Shown here: one piece after another, positions 53,894 to 62,507 of the stretch
Position numbering within the stretch: position 1 is the first letter of the stretch
Layout of the letters: each line of letters starts with the position of its first letter
NCBI RefSeq assembly: GCF_900102895.1
Contig: NZ_FNGD01000016.1
Span: 1 to 64,000 of the forward strand
DNA: 64,000 nt
Direction: 5' to 3'
Source of the DNA: Arthrobacter sp. ov407
Lineage (GTDB): Bacteria; Actinomycetota; Actinomycetes; Actinomycetales; Micrococcaceae
Notes under the pieces: generated by a model
Told to the model about the DNA's origin: nothing
Seen by the model: only the letters and a program-made list of their open reading frames with translations
Database searches by the model: none
Made by a program: the position numbers and the translations under genes

Positions 53894-53953
53894 TCAGTGC
53901 CCGATTTCTTTCAGTGCCCGATTCATTCAGTGCCCGATACTTTAGTGCCCGAT
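53894..53953. repeat. four 12-bp direct repeats between ftsI and murE
   Basis: TCAGTGCCCGAT at 53894-53905, 53911-53922 and 53927-53938 and the near copy TTAGTGCCCGAT at 53942-53953, with start-to-start spacing of 17, 16 and 15 bases. They lie 27-86 bases before the murE TTG. Protein-binding array, RNA element, or tandem duplication are all possible. Confidence 0.85.
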
Positions 53954-53979
53954 CCACTAGCACCACAACGGAGATCCAC

Positions 53980-55665
53980 TTGTCAGAGCTCACCGACCCC
54001 GATGCTTCCGCGCCGTCCGGCCATGACTCCACCCCGGGCTTCCGGCCCACTGCGGTTGCCGCAGTGCCGCTGGCAGCCATCGGTGCGGCGATCGGCGTCG
54101 CCGTTCCCGGGGCATCCAGCGCCGTCCCGGTCACCGGGATCTCCCTGAATTCCCGGTCGGTCCGCCCGGGAGACCTCTATGTGGCCCTGCCGGGCGCCAC
54201 ACGGCACGGGGCCGACTTCGTGGCCCAGGCCGTCGACGCCGGCGCCGTGGCGGTCCTGACAGACGACGCCGGAGCGCGGCTGCTGGCACTGGCCAATGAC
54301 ATCCCCGTCCCGGTGCTGCTGGCCGACGAGCCGCGCAGCGTGGTCGGCCGGCTGTCAGCCCTCATTTACCAGAGCCGGCCCGACGGCGCCGGGGCGCCGG
54401 CCCTCTTCGGCGTGACGGGCACCAACGGCAAGACCACCACCACCTACTTCATCAATGCGCTCTTGCGGGCGCTGGGCAAACGGACCGGGCTGATCGGGAC
54501 CATTGAGATCCTGGCCGGCGGCGAGCCGATCCCGAGCCTGCTGACCACCCCGGAATCCACGGATGTGCACGCCCTGCTGGCGCTCATGCGCGAACGCGGG
54601 CTCGATGCCGCCTCCATGGAGGTTTCCTCGCACGCCGTGTCCTTTCACCGCGTGGACGCCGTGGTGTTCGACGTCGCGGGGTTCACGAACCTCACCCAGG
54701 ACCACCTGGACCTGCACGGGACCATGGAAGAGTACTTCCAGACCAAAGCCCGGCTGTTCACGCCGGAACGCGCCCGTGCCGCGGTGGTGACAATCGATGA
54801 TGCCTGGGGCCTGAAGCTCGCGGCCGCCGCCGAAATCCCGGTGACGACCCTGGCCACGGCCGGGACCACCGGCAGGGGAGAGGCTGACGCCGACGGGACC
54901 GCGGCCGGGACCGCCGTCGCGACCGCGGACTGGACGGTGGCCCGGACCGCTCCGCGGGGCCTCGGCTCCGACTTCGTACTCCGGCACCGCGACGGCGCCG
55001 AGCTGCGCGTCCACACCGGCCTGCCGGGAGGCTTCAACGTCGCCAACGCCGCGCTGGCCACGGTGATGGTGCTCGCCAGTGGCCACGAGCCTGCCGCCGT
55101 GCAGGCTGCCCTGCACGCCGCAGACCCCTTCACCGTCGCCGTGCCCGGCCGGATGCAGCTCGTGTCCACGGCCCCTGCGGCCGTCGTGGACTTCGCGCAC
55201 AACCCCGACGCCCTGGAACGTGCCCTCGAAGCCGTCCGGTCCCCGGAGCCCGGATCCAAGGTGATCATCGTTTTCGGCGCCACCGGACAGCGCGATCAGG
55301 GCAAGCGGCCCGCCATGGGTGCCATCGCGGCCCGCCTGGCGGACACCGTGATTGTCAGCGACGACGATCCCCACGACGAGGACGCGGCGGCCATCCGCGC
55401 GGACGTCCTTGCCGGGGCCCTGGCGGCCAAGGACGACGAAGGCCTGGACTGCACGGTACTGGAGGTTTTCCCGCGCGACGCCGCCATCCTGAAGGCCGTA
55501 GAGCTCGCCGGGCCCGGGGACACCATCCTCGTGGCCGGGCGCGGGCACGAGGTGTGGCAGGAAGTCAAGGGAGTCAACCTGGCACTGGATGACCGGGTGG
55601 AGCTGCGGAACGCCTTGACAGCACGGGGATTCACCGTTCTCGAAGACCACCGGATAGAGTCCTAA
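53980..55665 (+). CDS. murE: UDP-MurNAc-tripeptide synthetase
   Basis: A 561-residue Mur ligase that adds the third amino acid. ATP loop GVTGTNGKTTTTYFI, then LTTPEST, MEVSSHAV and NLTQDHLDLHG, FGATGQRDQGKRP. The substrate loop reads SDDDPHDED (Asp461-Asp463, Pro464, His465) where diaminopimelate enzymes have DNPR; the lysine-type enzyme of S. aureus has DDPxxDD. L-Lys is therefore the likely substrate. The start is the TTG at 53980 with GGAG eight bases upstream; a frame from 53857 crosses the direct repeats and is unlikely. Confidence 0.93.
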   Translation: MSELTDPDASAPSGHDSTPGFRPTAVAAVPLAAIGAAIGVAVPGASSAVPVTGISLNSRSVRPGDLYVALPGATRHGADFVAQAVDAGAVAVLTDDAGARLLALANDIPVPVLLADEPRSVVGRLSALIYQSRPDGAGAPALFGVTGTNGKTTTTYFINALLRALGKRTGLIGTIEILAGGEPIPSLLTTPESTDVHALLALMRERGLDAASMEVSSHAVSFHRVDAVVFDVAGFTNLTQDHLDLHGTMEEYFQTKARLFTPERARAAVVTIDDAWGLKLAAAAEIPVTTLATAGTTGRGEADADGTAAGTAVATADWTVARTAPRGLGSDFVLRHRDGAELRVHTGLPGGFNVANAALATVMVLASGHEPAAVQAALHAADPFTVAVPGRMQLVSTAPAAVVDFAHNPDALERALEAVRSPEPGSKVIIVFGATGQRDQGKRPAMGAIAARLADTVIVSDDDPHDEDAAAIRADVLAGALAAKDDEGLDCTVLEVFPRDAAILKAVELAGPGDTILVAGRGHEVWQEVKGVNLALDDRVELRNALTARGFTVLEDHRIES

Positions 55666-55671
55666 ACCGAG

Positions 55672-57252
55672 ATGATTGCACTTACAGCGGCGGAAATCGC
55701 CGACATAACCAACGGCCGGCTCGCCGCGGAACCCGGAATTACCCCGGCATCCGTGGTGACCGACTCCCGCGAGGCCACGGCGGGTTCCCTCTATGTGGCC
55801 AAACCGGGGGAGAACGCCGACGGACACGACTTCGTGGGCGCCGCCTTTGACCGGGGCGCCGTCCTGGCACTCGTAGAGCGCGAGGTCGCCGACGCCGTCG
55901 GAACGAACTATCCCGCTGTCGTCGTTGAGGACGCTGTCCTTGCCATGGGCGCACTGGCCGCTGAATCCGTCCGCCGGATCCGGGCCAGCCGCGCAGCTGC
56001 CGGCGCCGCCTTCACCGTGATCGGCATCACCGGTTCCGCCGGCAAGACCACCACGAAGGACCTGCTCGCCGGAATCTTCGCGGCCGCCGACACCGACGGC
56101 GCCACCGTAGCGCCCCAGGGGTCCTACAACGGCGAGATCGGCGTCCCGCTCACCGTTTTCAAAGCCGATTTCGATACCCGCTACCTCGTCATCGAGATGG
56201 GCGCCACGGGCATCGGCCACATCCAATACCTCGCGGACATGGTCCGGCCGGAGATCGGCGTCGTCCTCGGCGTCGGCTCCGCCCATGCTGGGGAATTCGG
56301 CGGCGTCGACAACATCGCAGTCGCCAAGGGCGAACTCGTCGAGGCGCTCCCTGAAGGGGGCACCGCCGTGCTGAACCTGGACGACTCCCGTGTGGCCGCG
56401 ATGGCTGCCCGGACCCGGGCCCGGGTGCTCGGCTACACCGCCCGCCCGGCCAACACAGGCCAGGCGGACGTGGCCCAGGCCGATGTGGTTAGGGCCGAGG
56501 GCGTGGAACTGAACGCCGAAGGCCATCCGGAATTTGAGCTTTTCCTGCCCGGCGACGGGAGCCAACAGGGGACCCCCCCGAACGGGAATGCACTGCACGG
56601 GACAACCCAGTACCACGTCGCCGCCAAGCTGATCGGTGCCCATCACATGGCCAACCTCCTCGCGGCTGCGGCCGCGGCGCACGCGGCCGGCATCCCTGGC
56701 GCGCAGATCGCGGCCTCGCTCAGCGCGCAGGCCGCCGCCAGCCGCTGGCGGATGGAGCGCACGGAGCGTCCCGACGGCGTGACCGTCATCAACGATGCCT
56801 ACAACGCCAACCCGGAGTCCATGCGGGCCGCACTGCGGACGCTGGCCGAGCTGGGCCGCGGCCGCCGCACCTGGGCGGTCCTGGGCGCCATGCTGGAACT
56901 TGGCCCGGATTCCATCCGCGAGCACATGGCAGTCGGCACCCAGGTGGTGCGGCTCAACATCTCCCGCCTCGTCGTGGTGGGCCGGGAGGCGCGGTCGCTG
57001 TATGTCTCCGCCGTCAACGAGGGCTCCTGGGGCGATGAATGTGTGTTCGCCGAAACTGTGGACGAGGCCTACGAGCTTCTTCAAGCCGAGCTCCAGCCCG
57101 GCGACCTGGTCCTGTTCAAGTCATCGAACGGCATCGGGCTGCGCCACTTGGGGGATCGGATAGCATTACCCCCACATGCCACCAAAGACTCTCCCGAGCG
57201 ACCTGCCGAGGGAACTGCCGCAACCGCCACCGAAGGGAGTGCACAGCTGTGA
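55672..57252 (+). CDS. murF: UDP-MurNAc-tripeptide:D-Ala-D-Ala ligase
   Basis: A 526-residue Mur ligase. ATP loop GITGSAGKTTTKDLLAG, NGEIGVPLT, EMGATGIGHI, and NDAYNANPESMRAALRTL. Adds D-Ala-D-Ala to the tripeptide. Begins six bases after murE. The last 35 residues are a variable Ala/Thr tail; the end overlaps mraY by 4 bp. Confidence 0.95.
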   Translation: MIALTAAEIADITNGRLAAEPGITPASVVTDSREATAGSLYVAKPGENADGHDFVGAAFDRGAVLALVEREVADAVGTNYPAVVVEDAVLAMGALAAESVRRIRASRAAAGAAFTVIGITGSAGKTTTKDLLAGIFAAADTDGATVAPQGSYNGEIGVPLTVFKADFDTRYLVIEMGATGIGHIQYLADMVRPEIGVVLGVGSAHAGEFGGVDNIAVAKGELVEALPEGGTAVLNLDDSRVAAMAARTRARVLGYTARPANTGQADVAQADVVRAEGVELNAEGHPEFELFLPGDGSQQGTPPNGNALHGTTQYHVAAKLIGAHHMANLLAAAAAAHAAGIPGAQIAASLSAQAAASRWRMERTERPDGVTVINDAYNANPESMRAALRTLAELGRGRRTWAVLGAMLELGPDSIREHMAVGTQVVRLNISRLVVVGREARSLYVSAVNEGSWGDECVFAETVDEAYELLQAELQPGDLVLFKSSNGIGLRHLGDRIALPPHATKDSPERPAEGTAATATEGSAQL

Positions 57253-58358
57253 TTGCACTGCTGATGGGCGCCGGAATGGCGCTCCTTCTCGCGTTTGTGG
57301 GCACCCCGCTGTTCATCCGGTTCCTGGTCCGCAAGGGCTACGGACAATTCATCCGGGACGACGGACCCACCTCACACCACACCAAGCGCGGCACGCCCAC
57401 GATGGGTGGCACCGTTGTGGTGGTGGCGGTCCTCGTCAGCTACTTTCTCACCCACCTGTTCATGTGGATGATGAACCCGCATTCCCCGGGACCGAGCGCC
57501 TCCGGGCTGCTGCTGCTGTTCCTCATGGTGGGCATGGGGCTGGTCGGGTTCCTGGACGACTTCATCAAGATCTCCAAGCAGCGCAGCCTGGGACTGAACG
57601 CCAAGGCCAAGCTGATCCTCCAGGCCGCCGTCGGCATTATCTTTGCCGTCCTGGCGCTGCGGTTCCCGAACTCCGCGGGACTGACGCCGGCGTCCACCCA
57701 GATCTCCCTGGTGCGCGACATCCCGTGGCTGAACCTGGCCTTTGCCGGCACCGTGCTCGGTGCCATCCTGTTCGTGCTGTGGTCCAATCTGATCGTCACC
57801 GCCGCGACCAACGGCGTGAACCTCACCGACGGCCTCGACGGCCTGGCCGCCGGCGCTTCGGTCATGGTGTTCGGGGCTTACACGCTCATGGGCATCTGGC
57901 AAAGCAACCAGGCGTGCGGGTCTCCGCGGCAGGCCGGCGGCGGCTGCTATTCGGTCCGCGACCCCCTGGACCTCGCCTTGTTGGCCGCCATCCTGAGCGC
58001 GGCGATGGTCGGGTTCCTCTGGTGGAACACCTCGCCCGCGAAGATCTTCATGGGCGACACCGGTTCCCTCGCGATCGGCGGTGCCGTCGCAGCATTCGCC
58101 ATCCTGTCCCGCACCGAACTGCTGCTGGCCTTTATCGGCGGCCTCTTCGTCCTCATCACTCTCTCGGTCATCATCCAGGTGGGCTACTTCAAACTCACCA
58201 AGGGCAAACGGTTCTTCAAGATGGCGCCGCTGCAGCACCACTTCGAACTCAAGGGCTGGGCCGAGGTGACGGTGGTGGTCCGCTTCTGGATCCTGTGCGG
58301 ACTATTCGTCGCCGCGGGCCTGGGCATCTTCTACGCCGAATGGGTGGTGCTCCTGTGA
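57249..58358 (+). CDS. mraY: phospho-MurNAc-pentapeptide transferase
   Basis: A 369-residue membrane enzyme making lipid I, with about ten helices. Motifs: DDGPTSHHTKRGTPTMGG, FLDDFIKISKQRSLGL, NGVNLTDGLDGLAAG, FMGDTGSLAIGG and PLQHHFELKG. GTG start within the murF stop. Length is family standard. Confidence 0.96.
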   Translation: MIALLMGAGMALLLAFVGTPLFIRFLVRKGYGQFIRDDGPTSHHTKRGTPTMGGTVVVVAVLVSYFLTHLFMWMMNPHSPGPSASGLLLLFLMVGMGLVGFLDDFIKISKQRSLGLNAKAKLILQAAVGIIFAVLALRFPNSAGLTPASTQISLVRDIPWLNLAFAGTVLGAILFVLWSNLIVTAATNGVNLTDGLDGLAAGASVMVFGAYTLMGIWQSNQACGSPRQAGGGCYSVRDPLDLALLAAILSAAMVGFLWWNTSPAKIFMGDTGSLAIGGAVAAFAILSRTELLLAFIGGLFVLITLSVIIQVGYFKLTKGKRFFKMAPLQHHFELKGWAEVTVVVRFWILCGLFVAAGLGIFYAEWVVLL

Positions 58359-59941
58359 CCGGATCCATCCCCGCCCCCCTCACCACCTCACCCCGGCTGC
58401 AGGGACTCACCACCTGGGACTCCGACTGGTCCGGCCTGCGGGTCGTGGTCACGGGCATCGGCGTCTCGGGCTTCGCCGCCGCCGATACCCTGATTGAACT
58501 CGGTGCCCGGGTGGTGGTGGTGGACACCGCCACCAGCGCCAAGGCGCTGGCCCAGGCTGACACGCTCCGGATCGTTGGCGCGGCGGACGTCCTGCTGGGC
58601 GAAGAAGCGGTGGAGTCGGTTCCGAAGATCGACGGGCACAAGCCCGACCTGGTGGTAACGTCCCCGGGCTGGCGCCCGGACCAGGCCTTGCTCGCCGCAG
58701 CGGCGCGGGCGCACATCCCGGTGTGGGGAGACGTCGAGCTCGCCTGGCGGCTCCGCGAACGCAAGGGCCGCAAGACCGCCGACTGGCTGACCATTACGGG
58801 CACCAACGGCAAGACGACCACAGTCGGCCTGACGGAGTCCATGCTCCAGGCCGCCGGGCTCAAGGCGATCGCCGTAGGCAACGTCGGGACCCCGATCCTG
58901 GACGCCCTGCGCGACCCGGTGGACTACGACGTCTTCGCGGTGGAACTCTCCAGTTTCCAGTTGCATTGGAGCCACTCGGTGTCCCCGGTGGCCAGCGTGT
59001 GCCTCAACGTCGCTGAAGACCACGTGGACTGGCATGGTTCCTACACCTCCTACCTGGCCGACAAGGCCAAGGTCTACGCGAACACGCAGAAAGCCTGCAT
59101 CTACAACGCCGAGCAGATCGAGACCGAGCGCATGGTCGAGGACGCGGACGTGGTGGAAGGCTGCCGGGCCGTGGGCTTCACCACACTGACGCCGGCTATC
59201 AGCATGCTCGGCGTCGTGGAGGGACTGCTGGTGGACCGCGCGTTCATCGCCGAACGCAAGGACAGCGCTGCCGAACTCGCCTCGATTGCTGACCTGGGGT
59301 CGGCTGCCCCGCGCCACATGGTGGCGAACGCGCTGGCAGCGGCCGCCCTGGTCCGGGCTTACGGCCTGGAGCCGTCGGCGGTCCGCCAGGGCCTGCTGGA
59401 CTACCTTCCGGGAGACCACAGGATCCAGCCCGTGGCCCGCCATGAGGGTGTGCTCTGGGTCAACGACTCCAAGGCCACCAACCCGCACGCCGCCGCCGCC
59501 GCGTTGTCCGCCTTCCAGCACGTGGTGTGGATCGCCGGAGGCTTGTCCAAAGGCGTGAATTACGACTCCCTGATCCAGGAACAGGGCAACCGGCTCAAGG
59601 CTGTGGTCCTGATCGGCACGGACTCCAGCGATCTGCAGGCCGCACTGAAGCGACACGCGCCGGATGTCCCCGTGATCTTGCCGGCCAAGGGCGAGACTGA
59701 AGACGTGCAGACTGCCGGAACGGCTGAAGCCGACGCAGGGCCTTCGCCGATTTTCGGCGAGACTGTGATGGCCCAGGCCGTTGCTTCGGCGGCGCAGCTG
59801 GCCGCCTCCGGGGACACTGTGCTGCTCGCCCCGGCGGCTGCTTCCATGGATCAGTTCTCTTCCTATGCTCACCGTGGCGATGCCTTCATCGAAGCTGTCC
59901 GCGAGCTCGTGGAAGGGCAGGCTCAGACCAGCGAGGAGTAA
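58355..59941 (+). CDS. murD: UDP-MurNAc-L-alanine:D-glutamate ligase
   Basis: A 528-residue Mur ligase. N-terminal VVVTGIGVSGFAAADTL, ATP loop TITGTNGKTTTVGLTESML, NVAEDHVDWHGS and VNDSKATNPHAAAAAL. Adds D-Glu to UDP-MurNAc-L-Ala. GTG overlaps the mraY stop by 4 bp. About 25 residues near 440-470 (Thr/Ala/Glu-rich) look like a loop insert. Confidence 0.95.
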   Translation: MTGSIPAPLTTSPRLQGLTTWDSDWSGLRVVVTGIGVSGFAAADTLIELGARVVVVDTATSAKALAQADTLRIVGAADVLLGEEAVESVPKIDGHKPDLVVTSPGWRPDQALLAAAARAHIPVWGDVELAWRLRERKGRKTADWLTITGTNGKTTTVGLTESMLQAAGLKAIAVGNVGTPILDALRDPVDYDVFAVELSSFQLHWSHSVSPVASVCLNVAEDHVDWHGSYTSYLADKAKVYANTQKACIYNAEQIETERMVEDADVVEGCRAVGFTTLTPAISMLGVVEGLLVDRAFIAERKDSAAELASIADLGSAAPRHMVANALAAAALVRAYGLEPSAVRQGLLDYLPGDHRIQPVARHEGVLWVNDSKATNPHAAAAALSAFQHVVWIAGGLSKGVNYDSLIQEQGNRLKAVVLIGTDSSDLQAALKRHAPDVPVILPAKGETEDVQTAGTAEADAGPSPIFGETVMAQAVASAAQLAASGDTVLLAPAAASMDQFSSYAHRGDAFIEAVRELVEGQAQTSEE

Positions 59942-59943
59942 CA

Positions 59944-61368
59944 ATGGTGAGCACGCCCACACGTACGACGGCGGCACGAACCGCCGGCGGCACGTCCGCC
60001 ACCAGGACCGCCGGCAGCCGGACCCCTGCGGCTCCAGCCGTCACTCCGGCGGACCGCGTGCGTGCCTGGAACCGCGGATTCTGGTCCGCGCTTGAAGGCA
60101 CCGGCAAGTCCCGCAATGGATCCACGTACTACCTGATCCTTGGCTCCACCCTGGCCTTGACGGCGATCGGCATCATGATGGTCCTCTCCGCCTCCAGTGT
60201 GGAAGCCATCGCGGCGGGGGAGTCGCCGTACTCCGCGGCCCTCAAACAGGGCGGATTCGCCGCGATTGGCGTCTTCGCGATGTTTGTCCTCTCACGCGTC
60301 AACGTCGTCTGGCTCCGGCGAATCGCTTGGCTTGTCATGGGGCTGGCCATTGCGCTGCTGGGCCTGGTCCTTTTGGTAGGGCGCAGCGCCCTGGGCAACC
60401 AGAACTGGATCGACGTCGGGCCGTTCACCTTCCAGCCCTCCGAAGCCGCCAAGCTTGCCCTCGCGCTCTGGATGGCCACGGTGCTTGACCGCAAAGCGAA
60501 GCTCCTCCACCAGTGGCGCCACGCGCTCATTCCGGTCGTGGTCCCGGGTGCCCTTGCGGTCCTGGGCCTCATTCTCGCCGGAAACGACCTCGGCACGGCC
60601 ATGATCGTGATGATCATCGTGGCCGCCGCGCTGTTCTTCGCCGGCGTCCGGCTCTACTTCTTCGGCATTGCCGGGGCATTCCTGGCCGTTTTCGCGACGG
60701 TCCTCGCCATCACGAGCCCGAACCGAATGTGCCGCATCCTGTCATGGACGGGCCAGTCCTGCGCCGATGGCTCCAACCTGAACTACCAGTCCACCAACGG
60801 CCTGTACGGGCTCGCGTCCGGCGGGTGGTTCGGCGTCGGACTGGGCCAGAGCCGGCAGAAATACAGCTGGATCCCAGAGGCGCACAACGACTTCATCTTC
60901 GCGATCATCGGCGAGGAACTCGGACTGGTCGGAACCCTCGTCGTCCTGGTCCTCTTCGCCATCCTCGGCGCCGCCATCTACCGGGTCGTCGTCGCCCAGC
61001 ATGATGTCTTCCACCGCGTCCTGGCCGGCGCGATCATGGTGTGGCTGCTGGGCCAGGCGAGCGTCAACATGGCCGTAGTCACCGGGCTGGCACCGGTGAT
61101 CGGCGTCCCGTTGCCCTTCATTTCCTACGGCGGCTCGGCCCTGCTGATGTCGCTGTGTGCAATCGGCGTCGTCCTGTCCCTGGCGCGGGCCCAGATGGAC
61201 CCGGGCATGCAGCCGAAGAAGATGCTCAGGTTCGGGCCGGCCGCGTTCGCGAATTCCGTGAGGAGCGCCCGCGCTGCCCGGGCGGCCAGTAAGCCTTCGG
61301 CCAAAAAGCCGACAACCAAAATCCCCACCCGCAAGACCCCCGCCTCCAAGAACCGTACGAAAGCGTAA
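59944..61368 (+). CDS. ftsW: lipid II polymerase FtsW (SEDS family)
   Basis: A 474-residue SEDS protein with about ten membrane helices. Motifs: GRSALGNQNWIDVGPFTFQP, NDLGTAMI, IPEAHNDFIFAIIGEELGL and GVPLPFISYGGSALLMSL. Polymerises glycan strands at the septum with FtsI. Both ends are cytoplasmic and charged; the last 40 residues are Lys/Ala/Pro/Thr-rich. Starts two bases after murD. Confidence 0.95.
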   Translation: MVSTPTRTTAARTAGGTSATRTAGSRTPAAPAVTPADRVRAWNRGFWSALEGTGKSRNGSTYYLILGSTLALTAIGIMMVLSASSVEAIAAGESPYSAALKQGGFAAIGVFAMFVLSRVNVVWLRRIAWLVMGLAIALLGLVLLVGRSALGNQNWIDVGPFTFQPSEAAKLALALWMATVLDRKAKLLHQWRHALIPVVVPGALAVLGLILAGNDLGTAMIVMIIVAAALFFAGVRLYFFGIAGAFLAVFATVLAITSPNRMCRILSWTGQSCADGSNLNYQSTNGLYGLASGGWFGVGLGQSRQKYSWIPEAHNDFIFAIIGEELGLVGTLVVLVLFAILGAAIYRVVVAQHDVFHRVLAGAIMVWLLGQASVNMAVVTGLAPVIGVPLPFISYGGSALLMSLCAIGVVLSLARAQMDPGMQPKKMLRFGPAAFANSVRSARAARAASKPSAKKPTTKIPTRKTPASKNRTKA

Positions 61369-61378
61369 ACAGCCCTTC

Positions 61379-62503
61379 ATGAACACCGAGTCACCCCTGT
61401 CCGTGGTCCTTGCCGGCGGCGGAACCGCCGGACATATCAGCCCGCTGCTGGCCATCGCCGGCGCCCTCCGGCAGTCCCGCCCCGGAGTGCAGCTCCTGGC
61501 TGTCGGCACCCCCGGCGGGATGGAAGCGCGGCTGGTCCCGGCGGCCGGGCTGGACCTCGCCACCATCAGCAAGGTCCCGCTCCCGCGCAAGCCTTCCGCG
61601 GACCTGCTCCGGCTTCCGGGCCGCATGGCCGGTGCGGTGAAGCAGGCGGGCTCCATCCTTGATGAGGCAGGTGCCGACGTCCTGGTGGGCGTCGGCGGCT
61701 ACGTGTGCACGCCGATGTACCTCGCGGCACGGCGCCGGAAGATCCCGATCGTGGTCCACGAGGCCAACACCCGACCCGGCCTGGCAAACCGTGTCGGCGC
61801 ACGCCTCGGCGCCCACGTGGCCGTCGCCTTCGCCGCAACCAAACTGGGCCGTGCGAGGCACGTGGGCATGCCGATGCGCCCCGAGATCTCCGGCCTCGAC
61901 CGCGCGGGCGCCCGGGCCGGTGCACGGCAGGCGCTCGGGCTGGACGCGGACAAACCGACGCTGATCGTCACAGGTGGCTCTTCGGGCGCCCAGAGCATCA
62001 ACCGGTCACTCGCCGCGGCCGTGGGAGCCCTCGCCGACGCCGGCGTGCAGACGCTGCACATCACCGGCCGCGGCAAGTCCGTGCACGACGCCGACGGCAA
62101 GCCGCTCGCCGCGCCGGGCTACCGGCAGGTGGAGTACGTGGACGGCATGGAAACCGTCTATGCCGCGGCGGACCTGCTGCTGGCCCGTGCCGGTGCCGCC
62201 ACGGTCTGCGAGGTGGCCGCGGTGGGCGTGCCCGCTGTCTTCGTCCCCCTGCCCATCGGCAACGGCGAGCAGGCGCTGAACGCCGCAGGTCTTGTCGCCG
62301 CAGGCGGCGCCTTGATCGTCGACGACACGGCCTTCTCCGCTGACTGGATCCGCGAGAACATCATTCCCTTGCTCCTGGACACGGACAGGCTGGCACAGAT
62401 GGCCGCCAGTTCCGAACAGCTCGGCATCCGGAATGCGGACCGGCGCATGGCCGACCTCATCCTCGAAGTCGCGTCCTCAAACCAGCACGGCAGGAAGCAG
62501 TAG
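61379..62503 (+). CDS. murG: lipid II synthase MurG
   Basis: A 374-residue GT28 glycosyltransferase that adds GlcNAc to lipid I. GGGTAGHISPLLAIAGAL at the start, HEANTRPGLANRVGAR, TGGSSGAQSINRSL, and LLLARAGAATVCEVAAVGVP of the UDP-GlcNAc site. Peripheral to the inner membrane face. Eleven bases after ftsW. Confidence 0.96.
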   Translation: MNTESPLSVVLAGGGTAGHISPLLAIAGALRQSRPGVQLLAVGTPGGMEARLVPAAGLDLATISKVPLPRKPSADLLRLPGRMAGAVKQAGSILDEAGADVLVGVGGYVCTPMYLAARRRKIPIVVHEANTRPGLANRVGARLGAHVAVAFAATKLGRARHVGMPMRPEISGLDRAGARAGARQALGLDADKPTLIVTGGSSGAQSINRSLAAAVGALADAGVQTLHITGRGKSVHDADGKPLAAPGYRQVEYVDGMETVYAAADLLLARAGAATVCEVAAVGVPAVFVPLPIGNGEQALNAAGLVAAGGALIVDDTAFSADWIRENIIPLLLDTDRLAQMAASSEQLGIRNADRRMADLILEVASSNQHGRKQ

Positions 62504-62507
62504 AGCC

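Noticed and set aside
53857..53979. Longer murE start at 53857
   Set aside because: The added 41 residues run through the direct repeats, are basic and repetitive, and are not shared with MurE; the TTG at 53980 has a ribosome site.
54355..57084. 909-codon minus-strand open frame opposite murE and murF
   Set aside because: Same cause; rich in Gly, Val, His, Arg and without any recognisable fold.
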